The notes under the pieces: generated by a model
The model's input: only the letters and a program-made list of their open reading frames with translations
Databases searched by the model: none
What the model was told of the DNA's origin: nothing
In this document: piece by piece, positions 24,531 to 33,365 of the stretch
Position numbering within the stretch: the first letter of the stretch is position 1
How the letters are laid out: each line of letters starts with the position of its first letter
Translations under genes and position numbers: made by a program
DNA from: Methylacidiphilum caldifontis
GTDB taxonomy: Bacteria > Verrucomicrobiota > Verrucomicrobiia > Methylacidiphilales > CAMAQI01
DNA: 33,962 bases
Reading direction: 5' to 3'
Assembly (NCBI GenBank): GCA_945860255.1
Contig: CAMAQI010000004.1
Location: 1 to 33,962 of the forward strand

Positions 24531-24579
24531 AAGAATGGTACTTTTTAGATCGAATTTAAATTCATTTTTTAGCGATTGG

Positions 24580-25653
24580 TTATCGTCGAATCCTGCCGTC
24601 ACGATTCCCCTTCATCAGCGAAAGGACCTCCTCGTGAGAGAAGAAAAGAAAATCGCCGTGGACGTAGTGAGCTAAGGCACTCGCTGCGGTCGCGTAGTCC
24701 AAACGTTCTTGAAAGGTAAAAGGGAGCTGTGTCGCCCGAAGATAGCCGGCGGCAAAGGCATCCCCGACTCCGACTCGATCGATGATGCTCTCGATTTCAT
24801 AGGGAGCCGATTGACCGGCAACCAACGGAGAGAGGCAGGCTTGAGACTGAGAGGCATCGAATCCAAAGGCTCCCCAGCGATTATGGCTCGCCGATAAACT
24901 CTCTCGGAGCGTAATCAAGACTCTTTGAATCTTCGGGTATTTTTGAAGCAGAAGCTTCGTTCCAAGTTGCGCCGCCGCCTCTGTCGGATCGTTACAATCG
25001 GGGAGATTCAAGTTCACCACATCATTGAGTTGACCTAAATTCGTGAGCACTTCATCCGCCCTTTCTAAAAAGGGGATCATCGTTTGTTGCGCGAGCGTTT
25101 TGACCTCCACCCCTGGCTTCCATTGCCAGAGCTTACTGCGAAAATTAAGATCGAGAATTACCGGAATTCCTCGTTTCTTGGCCTCTTGAACCGCCTTCAA
25201 ACTGATCGCGGCAGCCTGCTCTGAAACAGCGGGGGAGATCGCAGAGATCATGAACGATTCGGCATTTTCAAAAATAGCATCCCAGGAATAGTCGGATTCA
25301 GCGGCGAGCGAAAAGGTACTTCCCGCCCGATCATAAAGCACCTGTCCGGCACGAAGCCCTGCTCCGTGCTCTAAATAGTAGGTCCCGAGGCGGCCACTAG
25401 GAGCCAGCGTAATGGAATCGGTATCGACCCCCCAACCGCGTAGAAAACGGACCGCCGACTGCCCTAAGTCATGAGCCGGAAGGACGGTACTCAAACGGGC
25501 TTTTCCGCCAAGAGCCGCAATTCCGACCGCCATATTGCATTCTGCTCCGGCAAAGGTCGAGTAAAGGGGTCCCGGAAAGGTTTGAGAAAACCGATAAGGG
25601 TTTGGAACCTCCAGACGCAAGAGCATTTCACCAAAAGTCACGATCATCCTCAT
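24580..25653 (-). CDS. kdgK: 2-keto-3-deoxygluconate kinase (PfkB family)
   Basis: This 357-residue PfkB-fold sugar kinase starts VTFGEMLLRLEVP, with FAGAECNMAVGIAALG (sugar-binding GG/N region) and IIDRVGVGDAFAAGY, where D298 is the catalytic base and the GVGD loop binds phosphate. The KDG assignment rests on its similarity to KdgK-type kinases and on the KDPG aldolase gene immediately after it. Fructo- or ribokinase specificity is possible in principle. The protein is somewhat longer than the usual 300-340 residues through an insertion near residues 210-230. The 142-base upstream region also contains TCAATCTTCGATTGA (25679-25693), a 6-bp inverted repeat that could be an operator. Confidence 0.88.
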   Translation of the reverse strand: MRMIVTFGEMLLRLEVPNPYRFSQTFPGPLYSTFAGAECNMAVGIAALGGKARLSTVLPAHDLGQSAVRFLRGWGVDTDSITLAPSGRLGTYYLEHGAGLRAGQVLYDRAGSTFSLAAESDYSWDAIFENAESFMISAISPAVSEQAAAISLKAVQEAKKRGIPVILDLNFRSKLWQWKPGVEVKTLAQQTMIPFLERADEVLTNLGQLNDVVNLNLPDCNDPTEAAAQLGTKLLLQKYPKIQRVLITLRESLSASHNRWGAFGFDASQSQACLSPLVAGQSAPYEIESIIDRVGVGDAFAAGYLRATQLPFTFQERLDYATAASALAHYVHGDFLFFSHEEVLSLMKGNRDGRIRR

Positions 25654-25678
25654 GATCTAGCCGATGCGTAAAAAACAA

Positions 25679-25693
25679 TCAATCTTCGATTGA
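25679..25693. promoter_or_regulatory. Small palindrome upstream of kdgK
   Basis: TCAATC (25679-25684) and GATTGA (25688-25693) form a perfect inverted repeat with a 3-base centre, 26 bases before the kinase start. A second pair, CTCAA…TTGAG, lies just upstream. It could be an operator in the kinase promoter. The evidence is symmetry and position only. Confidence 0.3.
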
Positions 25694-25795
25694 GCCTCAA
25701 ATTCACTCTGTCGAAAATTGAGTCTGCTTTGAAAGATTATTTATACAGGGAATTCATGGAGCTTTCCTTATGATCAAATTACATTTTCATGAAAT

Positions 25796-26611
25796 TTAAA
25801 AAAATTTACTCTTCCACTGCGTTGGACTCACTCCCGTTTGTCGTCGAAACCACCGTGCAAAATAGTTTTGATCCGGAAAACCGAGCCCCTCTGCGACCTC
25901 TCGAATCGATTTCTCCTTTTTGAGCTCCAGCATGCTTAATTTTAAGAACTCTTGTCCCTCTAATGCTCCGAAGGTCAACCCTGCATGCCGTTTCAATAGC
26001 CGATTAAAATAATCTTTCTGAAAACCGATGATTTTTGCGACCTCCCCTAATGTGTAATGACCAAATCCTTGGGATCGTATCAATTGACGCGTTCTTCTTA
26101 AAAACGAATGTTCGTTGTTTGCTGGTTTCGCTGGAGAGTTCGATTGGAAACAGAGCAGTTCATAAAGAATATCGAGCGCCAATGCAGGAAGCTTAATCCA
26201 CTCGTAGGAAAATTGCTGCTGCTGATGGCGTGAAAGCTCGGCAAGCAAAGATTTGACTCTTCTTAACTGATCGGCCGGAAGAGTCTGATTTTGAAGCAGG
26301 AGCGGCGATTTCTTGCTGATCTCAATATCGATAATCAAGCAAAGCGGTCGTCGCTTTCCTAACTCCCGAAATGAGTGCGAGGTATTCCGGGGAATATAAA
26401 AGAGGGTGCCCGAACGAATCGGATAGGTCTCTTCCTCAATCCGCTGATGACCTCCTCCTTCTAAATAGAGCAGCAATTGTGCATAATGATGAAGATGGGA
26501 TCTGAAAATCTTAGCCTCGGGAAGATGACGATGGATTCGAAGTTGATAGATCCGCGCCCCAGGAATCACAAGGCCCAGTTTTTGAATGATCAGGGGTCGT
26601 ATCGTTTTCAT
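25796..26611 (-). CDS. AraC-family transcriptional regulator
   Basis: This 271-residue regulator has an N-terminal cupin sensor domain (about residues 25-110: SHLHHYAQLLLYLEGGGHQRI, IRSGTLFYIPRNTSHSF). The C-terminal double helix-turn-helix covers about residues 168-268 (YTLGEVAKIIGFQKDYFNRLLKRHAG and SIREVAEGLGFPDQNYFARWFRRQTGVSP). The second half is the classic AraC/XylS signature. It sits between kdgK and the divergent SDR-GH88 operon, the natural place for the local regulator, with a uronate-type sugar as probable inducer (inference). Direct repeats at 26718 and 26738 are candidate binding sites. Confidence 0.92.
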   Translation of the reverse strand: MKTIRPLIIQKLGLVIPGARIYQLRIHRHLPEAKIFRSHLHHYAQLLLYLEGGGHQRIEEETYPIRSGTLFYIPRNTSHSFRELGKRRPLCLIIDIEISKKSPLLLQNQTLPADQLRRVKSLLAELSRHQQQQFSYEWIKLPALALDILYELLCFQSNSPAKPANNEHSFLRRTRQLIRSQGFGHYTLGEVAKIIGFQKDYFNRLLKRHAGLTFGALEGQEFLKLSMLELKKEKSIREVAEGLGFPDQNYFARWFRRQTGVSPTQWKSKFF

Positions 26612-26717
26612 CGGATTCTTACCTTAGGGCGCTATCCTCGGTTCTTTATTTTCCTTCAAACGGGAAGGAGGCAAAAAGAACCTTAACCGATAAACGGATC
26701 CCATCAACTTAAATAAG

Positions 26718-26745
26718 AGCGATAAATGTTTATAATAAGCGATAA
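26718..26745 (+). promoter_or_regulatory. Direct repeats AGCGATAA, candidate AraC-type operator
   Basis: AGCGATAA occurs at 26718-26725 and 26738-26745, exactly 20 bases apart, in the 174-base divergent region between the AraC-type regulator and the SDR operon. AraC-family activators bind such tandem half-sites about two helical turns apart. A -10-like TATAAT lies at 26731-26736 between them with no good -35. An overlap with -10 is awkward for an activator, so it may be a repressing site or the true promoter may lie nearer 26786. Confidence 0.45.
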
Positions 26746-26785
26746 TAGGCTAACGCATCCCCCTTGTTTCTCTTATTGTTTTTAA

Positions 26786-27577
26786 ATGAATTCACCCGCA
26801 TCGGTACTTGTCACTGGTTCCAGTAGAGGTTTAGGAAAAGGGGTCGCGCTCCAATTGGCGACTGCCGGTTATTCGGTCGGAATCCATTACGGAAGCAACG
26901 TCGGAGCCGCACAACAAACCGCTGCTGAGTGCCAAGCTCTCGCTCTTTCACCAGAACAACGATTTCCCCTCTTCCAAGCGGATCTTTCAAAATCTCAAGA
27001 CCGATATACATTAATTCAATCGGCCTTCGATCAACTCGACGGACTTGATGCCCTGGTTAATAACGCCGGCATGGCCCCCAGAGTCCGAGCTGATTTGCTC
27101 GAGATGGGTGAAGAAAGTTACGAAGAATTAATGCAGGTTAATTTAAAGGGCCCCCTCTTTCTTTCTCAACAAGCCTCGAAACGATGGGTGGAGGAAAAAA
27201 AGCTCTCGAGACTCTCGACAGGCTTCAAACTCATTTTCGTCACCTCCATCTCCTCTTACACCGCCTCAGTGAACCGTGGAGAATATTGTATCTCAAAAGC
27301 CGGCCTCTCTATGGTCAGTCAACTTTTTGCCACTCGTCTTGCCGCTGAAGGGATCCAGGTCGTTGAAATTCGTCCTGGAATCATGCAGACCGATATGACC
27401 TCTGGAGTCAAAGAAAAATACGACAAACTGATTGAAGAAGGTCTCGTCCCTCAAAAAAGGTGGGGAAAACCGGAGGATATCGCTTTGGCGGTCAAAGCGA
27501 TTCTTCAAGGAGCCTTTCCTTTTTCAACAGGCGATGTTCTCAATGTCGATGGCGGCTTCCACCTTCAACGTCTTTAA
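26786..27577 (+). CDS. Short-chain dehydrogenase/reductase (FabG-like)
   Basis: This 263-residue SDR oxidoreductase has the cofactor site VTGSSRGLGKG (residues 9-19), VNNAG at 91-95, and the catalytic set S154-S157 region, Y167 and K171 (YCISK). An RPGIMQTDMT segment and the C-terminal DVLNVDGGF motif complete a classical SDR. It is usually annotated as 3-ketoacyl-ACP reductase. As the first gene of an operon with GH88 and next to KDG kinase and aldolase, a uronate or ketouronate dehydrogenase (KduD-like) role is more plausible; this is inference from context. The hydrolase gene follows after 29 bases. Confidence 0.87.
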   Translation: MNSPASVLVTGSSRGLGKGVALQLATAGYSVGIHYGSNVGAAQQTAAECQALALSPEQRFPLFQADLSKSQDRYTLIQSAFDQLDGLDALVNNAGMAPRVRADLLEMGEESYEELMQVNLKGPLFLSQQASKRWVEEKKLSRLSTGFKLIFVTSISSYTASVNRGEYCISKAGLSMVSQLFATRLAAEGIQVVEIRPGIMQTDMTSGVKEKYDKLIEEGLVPQKRWGKPEDIALAVKAILQGAFPFSTGDVLNVDGGFHLQRL

Positions 27578-27606
27578 CCTCAAAAACCAATCCGAAAGAA
27601 GTTATT

Positions 27607-28983
27607 ATGATAAAAATCGATTCCCAATTATCTCTTCAAGATCTCAAACCCTCTTTAAATAATCTCTTTGAGGTCTCCGCTGGAAAAATTAAATCGCTCC
27701 ATAAACGTTGGAAAACCGAAGCGGGAGCCCCTGTTTTTACGGTCAACGGAAAATATACAGCGCGCGGATGGACGGAGTGGACTCAAGGATTTCAATTCGG
27801 CATGTCGATTCTCCAGTACGACATCACGGGTGAAAAATCATTTCTCGAAATGGGTCGCTCAGCGACGGTCGAAAAAATGGCCTCTCATGTGAGTCATTTC
27901 GGGGTTCATGATCACGGATTCAATAATATCAGTACCTACGGCAATCTTTTACGATTGATGAATGAGGGCCGAATTCCAGCGAACGAATGGGAACAAAATT
28001 TTTATGAAATCGCTCTGAAAGTCACCGGCGCAGTTCAAGCCGCTCGCTGGACTGATCTTCCGGACGATAAAGGCTATATCTACTCCTTTAACGGTCCCCA
28101 CTCCCTTTTTGCCGACACCGTACGCTCACTCCGTGCGCTCGCGGTAAGTCATCAATTAGGCCACTGTCTGATGGGGGAACGCGATCGCAAGATCTCTCTA
28201 TTAAAACGGATCATCCAACATGCGGAGACAACCTCGGCCTATAATGTTTTTTTCGGAGAAGGTCGTGATTCTTACGATTTGAAAGGTCGAGTCGCCCATG
28301 AATCAATCTTTAATTTGAATGATGGAAGTTTCCGCAGCCCGAATAGTCAACAAGGGTATTCCCCTTTTACAACATGGACCCGGGGGTTGGCCTGGATTCT
28401 TTGTGGCTACCCCGAACAACTTGAATTTTTATCGACTCTTTCTGAAGCCGATTTTAAACCGTTTGGAGGAAAGAAAAAAATCCTCGCTCAGTTTGAAAAG
28501 ACCGCTCTCGCAGTCGCCGATTTCTATCTCGAACAGACCCCGGTCTGCGGAATTCCTTATTGGGATACCGGCGCCCCAACGCTTCATCATATAGATCGTT
28601 ATCTCGATCGACCCGCTGACCCCTTCAACGCTTTTGAGCCTGTCGATAGTTCCGCAGCAGCGATCGCCGCTCAAGGACTTTATCGATTAGGACGATATCT
28701 CAAGCTGAACAAGAGAGCCGCTCTCGGCACCCGCTATACTCAAGCCGCTTTAACGATCTCCAAAACTCTTTTTTCAGAGCTCTATATCTCTCAAAATCCG
28801 AAACATGAAGGACTCCTTCTCCACTCCGTTTATCATCATCCCAATGGCTGGGATCAAATTCACAAGGGACAAAAAATCCCGAACAATGAGGCCTGTATGT
28901 GGGGTGATTATCATGCGATTGAACTCGCCACACTGTTGAAACGCGAACTCGAATCGAAACCGTATTATCAATTTTATCTCTAA
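27607..28983 (+). CDS. GH88-type unsaturated uronyl hydrolase
   Basis: This 458-residue protein has an (alpha/alpha)6-barrel. Family features are GWTEWTQGFQFGM (residues 54-66), VHDHGF with D102 (matches the conserved HDxGF aspartate), NGPHSLFAD with D170 as the second acid, TTWTRGLAWILCGY and the closing CMWGDYHAIELATLL. Such enzymes hydrate and remove the 4,5-unsaturated uronate from products of polysaccharide lyases. The frame is open farther upstream (to 27460) but that part is in the SDR gene; ATG at 27607, preceded by GAAAGAAG, is the right start. No signal peptide, so it works in the cytoplasm after import. Specificity (pectin, ulvan, glycosaminoglycan) cannot be told. Confidence 0.9.
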   Translation: MIKIDSQLSLQDLKPSLNNLFEVSAGKIKSLHKRWKTEAGAPVFTVNGKYTARGWTEWTQGFQFGMSILQYDITGEKSFLEMGRSATVEKMASHVSHFGVHDHGFNNISTYGNLLRLMNEGRIPANEWEQNFYEIALKVTGAVQAARWTDLPDDKGYIYSFNGPHSLFADTVRSLRALAVSHQLGHCLMGERDRKISLLKRIIQHAETTSAYNVFFGEGRDSYDLKGRVAHESIFNLNDGSFRSPNSQQGYSPFTTWTRGLAWILCGYPEQLEFLSTLSEADFKPFGGKKKILAQFEKTALAVADFYLEQTPVCGIPYWDTGAPTLHHIDRYLDRPADPFNAFEPVDSSAAAIAAQGLYRLGRYLKLNKRAALGTRYTQAALTISKTLFSELYISQNPKHEGLLLHSVYHHPNGWDQIHKGQKIPNNEACMWGDYHAIELATLLKRELESKPYYQFYL

Positions 28984-28989
28984 ATCTTT

Positions 28990-29820
28990 ATGTCTCAACC
29001 CCTGACTGATTTTGAAAAATGCTGTATCCATTCGATCACCCTTAAACGGTGGTCGATCGAGGAACAGATCGATCGCCTTGCCGCAGCGGGGGTCAAAGGG
29101 ATCACTCTCTGGCGTCAATCGGTCGAGGGCAAAAATTTCGCTGATCTTCGAGAGAGAATTCATAAAGCAGGATTGACTACCGTCTCCTACTGCCGTGGGG
29201 GGTTCTTCCCTGGGATTACCGGTGTGGATCGTCAAAAATCAATTGATGAGAATAAAAAAATCATCGATGAAGCGGCTGCTCTTGGAGCTCCATTGGTTGT
29301 TCTCGTTTGTGGAAGTCTACCGAACCAGAATCTCATCGATTCTCGAAAACAGATCATCGAAGGGATCGAGCAGCTCCTGCCCTACGCGGAAAAGTCTGGA
29401 GTTAAATTGGGAATCGAACCGTTACATCCGATGTATGCAGGCGATCGCTCGGCGATTAATACACTTGCTCAATCGAATGAGATTTGTGCTCTTTTAAATC
29501 ATCCCTTCCTTGGGGTCGCACTTGATGTATTCCATGTCTGGTGGGAACCGGGACTCGAAGCGCAGATTCAAGAATGCGCAAGACTCAAAGCCCTTTTCGC
29601 CTTTCATGTGTGCGATTGGAAAACGGAGATGAGCGATATGCTCAACGATCGCGGACTGATGGGCGAAGGTTGCATCCCGATTCGCCAAATTCGCGGATGG
29701 GTCGAGAAGGCTGGATTTAATGGATTTAACGAAGTGGAGATCTTCTCCAACCGCTATTGGAAAGAGGAACCTGACCTCTTTTTAGATTTGATTTTAAAAT
29801 CGTATCAACAACATACCTAA
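28990..29820 (+). CDS. Sugar-phosphate isomerase/epimerase-like TIM-barrel protein
   Basis: This is a 276-residue xylose-isomerase-like TIM-barrel protein (AP endonuclease 2 family fold). Probable metal ligands are E143 (LGIEPLHP), D179 (GVALDVFHVWW, with H182), H206 (FHVCDW) and E248/E250 (GFNEVEIFSN). It starts 6 bases after the GH88 gene, so it is certainly in the operon. Members isomerise or epimerise keto sugars and keto acids; here it could act on the released ketouronate, in place of a KduI isomerase, but the reaction is not known. The N-terminal CCIHSITLKRWSIEEQID is typical of the family. Confidence 0.85.
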   Translation: MSQPLTDFEKCCIHSITLKRWSIEEQIDRLAAAGVKGITLWRQSVEGKNFADLRERIHKAGLTTVSYCRGGFFPGITGVDRQKSIDENKKIIDEAAALGAPLVVLVCGSLPNQNLIDSRKQIIEGIEQLLPYAEKSGVKLGIEPLHPMYAGDRSAINTLAQSNEICALLNHPFLGVALDVFHVWWEPGLEAQIQECARLKALFAFHVCDWKTEMSDMLNDRGLMGEGCIPIRQIRGWVEKAGFNGFNEVEIFSNRYWKEEPDLFLDLILKSYQQHT

Positions 29821-29840
29821 ATAATAAAAAAGGAACCACA

Positions 29841-30989
29841 ATGCTCACACACCCTATTGGAATCATCATGAACGGCGTCACAGGACGCATGGGAACGAAT
29901 CAACATTTAATCCGCTCGATTCTTGCGATCCGCAAGCAAGGGGGAGTGAAACTCGCCAATGGTGATGTGATCATGCCTGACCCTATTTTAGTCGGTCGAA
30001 ATCTCGATAAACTTAAAGAGCTTGGTCAGAAAAATGGAGTCGAAAATATCAGTACCGATCTCGATGCCTGCCTTGCCGATCCTTACAATAAAATCTATTT
30101 TGACTCTCAAACCACCGACCGTCGTGCAGAAGGGGTTCGTAAAGCGATTGCAGCGAAAAAAGCTATTTACTGTGAAAAACCGGTCGCTGTCTCCACGGAA
30201 GAGGCGATCGCCCTCTATCATGAATGTACTGCCGCGGGAATTAAAAACGGCGTGGTTCAAGATAAACTTTGGCTCCCTGGACTCGTCAAATTAAAAGGTT
30301 TAATTGATTCCGGATTCTTTGGAGAAATTCTCTCCGTTCGCGGCGAATTCGGATATTGGGTTTTTGAAGGAGACCTTCAACTCGGTCAACGCCCCTCATG
30401 GAATTACCGAAAAGAGGATGGCGGCGGGATCATTGTCGATATGCTGTGCCACTGGCAATATGTGATTGGAAATCTCTTTGGAAATATCAAAGCCGTCTCC
30501 TGTCTCGGAGCGACTCATATTAAAAAACGTTGGGATGAACAAGGAAAACCGTACGCCTGTACCGCCGATGACTCCGCTTATGCGACATTCGAATTAGACA
30601 ATGGCGTGATCTGTCAATTTAACTCCTCTTGGACGGTCCGCGTCAACCGCGGAGAGCTATTTGAAATGCAGGTCGACGGAACCAAGGGCTCTGCAGTCGC
30701 GGGGCTTCGTAATTGTAAGATTCAATCCGCAGTTTGTACCCCTCGTCCGACCTGGAATCCGGATATTGAAAATCCCTTTAAGTTTGTCGAGCAATGGCAA
30801 GAGGTTCCCAATAATCAAATTTACGACAATGCCTTTAAAATCCAATGGGAGCTTTTCTTGAAGCACGTCGTCAATAATGAGCCGTTCCGTTGGAACCTCA
30901 TGGAAGGAGCAAAAGGTGTACAAATGGCTGATAAGGGGCTTGAATCGTGGGAAAAACGTCAATGGGTGACGATCGATCCATTAGCCTGA
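29841..30989 (+). CDS. Gfo/Idh/MocA family oxidoreductase
   Basis: This 382-residue NAD(P)-dependent sugar dehydrogenase has an N-terminal Rossmann fold starting IGIIMNGVTGRMG, with an insertion before LVGRNLDKL. The conserved EKP motif is YCEKPVAVS (residues 110-118; K113 catalytic). The C-terminal substrate domain has GGGIIVDMLCHWQYVIGN, with H202 as the usual catalytic histidine. AAGGAA sits just ahead of the ATG. It lies 20 bases after the first isomerase gene. A role oxidising or reducing a uronate intermediate is likely; the substrate is unknown. Confidence 0.88.
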   Translation: MLTHPIGIIMNGVTGRMGTNQHLIRSILAIRKQGGVKLANGDVIMPDPILVGRNLDKLKELGQKNGVENISTDLDACLADPYNKIYFDSQTTDRRAEGVRKAIAAKKAIYCEKPVAVSTEEAIALYHECTAAGIKNGVVQDKLWLPGLVKLKGLIDSGFFGEILSVRGEFGYWVFEGDLQLGQRPSWNYRKEDGGGIIVDMLCHWQYVIGNLFGNIKAVSCLGATHIKKRWDEQGKPYACTADDSAYATFELDNGVICQFNSSWTVRVNRGELFEMQVDGTKGSAVAGLRNCKIQSAVCTPRPTWNPDIENPFKFVEQWQEVPNNQIYDNAFKIQWELFLKHVVNNEPFRWNLMEGAKGVQMADKGLESWEKRQWVTIDPLA

Positions 30990-31031
30990 CCGATCCTCCC
31001 TTCAGCGATTTTTTCTTAAAAAGATAATACG

Positions 31032-31811
31032 ATGAAATCGATTCATAAAGGGCTGGTCTCTGTTACTTTCCGTCAATTAAATCCTGTTCAAATCATCGAT
31101 CTCGCTGTCAAAAGCGGGATCGATGGAATTGAATGGGGGGCGGATGTTCATATCAAGCCCGGAGAATTCGATAAAGCCTCAACGGTTTTAGAATATTCAA
31201 ATTCTCAAGGGATCAAAGTACTCTCCTACGCCTCCTATTATAAATCAGGGTTCAGTGACCCTCAAGATTTTGATCTGGTTCTTCAGACCGCGGTCAAACT
31301 CCAAGCCCCACGAATCCGCGTCTGGGCAGGAAATAAAGACTCTTCCCTTTTTAGTGAACTCGACTACCAACAGATGGTCGATGATCTTCACCGCGTTTCC
31401 GCTCTCGCTCAATCTTTAGGAATTGAAGTCGGCATTGAATTCCATATCGCTACTTACACCGACACCTCTCTCTCCACCCAAAAACTATTTAAGAGCCTTT
31501 CAGGATCGGCTCTCTATTCTTATTGGCAACCGCCCCTCGGGGCTCCTCTCGAGGATAATCTTCAAACCATTCGGAGCCTGGGAAAAGCAATCCGAATGGT
31601 TCACTGCTTTTGTTGGACTCTCTCCAACGGAGCCCTTATCCGCCATCCCCTGAAAGAAGGCACAGATCTATGGATTGACTATTTAAATGAATTAATTCAA
31701 CACACCTCCATCGATACACTCTCCTTAGAATTTGTTCTCGATGATCTCGAAAAAAACTTTCTTGAGGATGCGCTCGTTTTAAATACAATGGTCTCTCATT
31801 CCCCTCGATAA
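31032..31811 (+). CDS. Sugar-phosphate isomerase/epimerase-like TIM-barrel protein (second)
   Basis: This 259-residue TIM-barrel protein is related in fold to the protein at 28990 but only distantly in sequence. Landmarks are GIDGIEWGADVHI (residues 29-41), GIEVGIEFHIATYTDT with E136 as metal ligand, VHCFCW with H191 and SLEFVLDD with E233. In the third ligand position the usual Asp/Asn-H pair is replaced around YSYWQPP (163-169), so the metal site may be incomplete or altered. It is co-directional, 42 bases after the oxidoreductase gene. The substrate is unknown. Confidence 0.82.
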   Translation: MKSIHKGLVSVTFRQLNPVQIIDLAVKSGIDGIEWGADVHIKPGEFDKASTVLEYSNSQGIKVLSYASYYKSGFSDPQDFDLVLQTAVKLQAPRIRVWAGNKDSSLFSELDYQQMVDDLHRVSALAQSLGIEVGIEFHIATYTDTSLSTQKLFKSLSGSALYSYWQPPLGAPLEDNLQTIRSLGKAIRMVHCFCWTLSNGALIRHPLKEGTDLWIDYLNELIQHTSIDTLSLEFVLDDLEKNFLEDALVLNTMVSHSPR

Positions 31812-31868
31812 TGATTCAAACAAATGAACCCCAAGCGTGCTTAAAGACGATTTAAATAGTAAACTCCC

Positions 31869-32876
31869 ATGATCCCTCAGCCCCCTTTTAAAACGATTCT
31901 TGTTGCCGCTCCTGAATTCCATTCCCAGGTATTCTCCCCTTCTTTTATTCAAAAATTAAGTCGTTCTTCTCATTTGTTATCCGATCGTGAAACCGCTGAG
32001 ACCCTCCCTAACAACCCTAAACTCCTTTCTGAAGTCGAGGTCATTATCGGAAGCTGGGGAATGCCACTCTTAGATGAAGCGCTTCTCCTTCGAATGCCAC
32101 AGTTAAAGGCCGTTTTTTATGCCGCCGGCTCTGTTAAATACTTTGTCACCCCTGCCTTTTGGAGCCGCTCTCTCCTCCTCAGCTCTGCCCAAGAGGCGAA
32201 TGCGATTCCGGTCGCAGAATTCTCCTTTGCTCATATTATCTTAGCTCTTAAACAGTATTGGCATCACACCCTCCATCGTAAGCCTCCTGAAAAATTCAAC
32301 GGGGAGCGAAACTGCTTTGGGACCTACCAATCCAAAGTCGGGCTTGTTTCAATCGGGGCGATCGCCCGTCGAGTTCTTGAAAGACTCAAAACGTTGGATG
32401 TGGAAATCCTTGCTTACGATCCCTTTATCTCTCAAGAAACTGCGACTGCCTTGGGGATCAAATTAGTATCCCTTGAAGAGCTTTTTATCCATTCGGATGT
32501 CGTGAGTATTCACGCCCCTTGGCTCCCTCAAACGGAGAAACTGATTCAAAAGAAACATTTCCTTTTACTCAAAAAAGGGGCCACCGTTATTAACAGCGCC
32601 CGCGGTGCGGTCATCGACGAGCCAAGAATGATCGAGGCTCTCCAAGAACGTCCCGACCTTTGGGCCATTCTCGATGTCACTCATCCTGAACCCCCTTTAG
32701 CTGATTCCCCTCTCTTTTCGCTCTCCAATGTTCTCCTTTCTCCACATCTCGCAGGAAGTATGAGCAACGAATGCCACCGGATGGCGGATTGGATGCATGA
32801 TGAGATGTTACGTTTTCAACATGGGGAAGCGTTAAAACATCAAGTTCACGAAAAAGATTTAGAAAAAATGGCGTAA
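31869..32876 (+). CDS. D-isomer-specific 2-hydroxyacid dehydrogenase
   Basis: This 335-residue NAD-dependent dehydrogenase has the catalytic residues R245 (INSARGAVID), E274 (VTHPEPPLADSPLF) and H293 (LSPHLAGSM), all present. The dinucleotide loop VGLVSIGAIARRVLERL (about 157-173) departs from GxGxxG in that the first glycine of the loop is serine. Acidic D184 in ILAYDPF suggests NAD. Relatives reduce 2-keto acids such as glyoxylate or hydroxypyruvate. It is 57 bases downstream of the second isomerase on the same strand, last enzyme of the sugar operon. Confidence 0.88.
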   Translation: MIPQPPFKTILVAAPEFHSQVFSPSFIQKLSRSSHLLSDRETAETLPNNPKLLSEVEVIIGSWGMPLLDEALLLRMPQLKAVFYAAGSVKYFVTPAFWSRSLLLSSAQEANAIPVAEFSFAHIILALKQYWHHTLHRKPPEKFNGERNCFGTYQSKVGLVSIGAIARRVLERLKTLDVEILAYDPFISQETATALGIKLVSLEELFIHSDVVSIHAPWLPQTEKLIQKKHFLLLKKGATVINSARGAVIDEPRMIEALQERPDLWAILDVTHPEPPLADSPLFSLSNVLLSPHLAGSMSNECHRMADWMHDEMLRFQHGEALKHQVHEKDLEKMA

Positions 32877-32884
32877 CTATTTTT

Positions 32885-33334
32885 ATGATAAAAGAGCTTA
32901 TCAAAACCGCACCTGAAGAGGCTCAATGGCTCTTAGAACAATATAATCACTCCACTAAAGATTGTCTGAACTTTCTCACCCAGCAATTTATCATTATCCA
33001 AAATCGAAACCAACTTCTCTTAACTCTATCTACCGTTACCCTGACGATTACCGGTTTTTCTGGCCCATTAATTGCCAAATCCAATCTCTTTTCTAAACTA
33101 TCCTTAGTCACGGGATTAGGCTTGATGGTTCTCTCTACCGTTTTTCTCCTCGCCACAGGGATGCGCTTAAAATGGGTCTCTCAATTTGAGGGAAAAACTC
33201 CTTTAGAAATGATTTCAAAAATCATCGAATACCGCGATCAAAAATCGGGCACCTATCAATGGCAACTCCGCGGGATGATCGCTGGCCTTACCTGTTACGT
33301 CGCCAGCCTAATCTCCTTTTTAATCCTTTCCTAA
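32885..33334 (+). CDS. Small membrane protein, unknown function
   Basis: This 149-residue protein has three predicted transmembrane helices: about residues 40-62 (LLLTLSTVTLTITGFSGPLIA), 70-92 (LSLVTGLGLMVLSTVFLLATGM) and 128-148 (MIAGLTCYVASLISFLILS), with a soluble N-terminal part (ELIKTAPEEAQWLLEQYNHST) that may be cytoplasmic. I recognise no family. It starts 8 bases after the dehydrogenase, so it is probably cotranscribed. No transporter motif is seen. Confidence 0.7.
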   Translation: MIKELIKTAPEEAQWLLEQYNHSTKDCLNFLTQQFIIIQNRNQLLLTLSTVTLTITGFSGPLIAKSNLFSKLSLVTGLGLMVLSTVFLLATGMRLKWVSQFEGKTPLEMISKIIEYRDQKSGTYQWQLRGMIAGLTCYVASLISFLILS

Positions 33335-33365
33335 AATCCTTAATCCATTTAACCGATCTTTCGGA

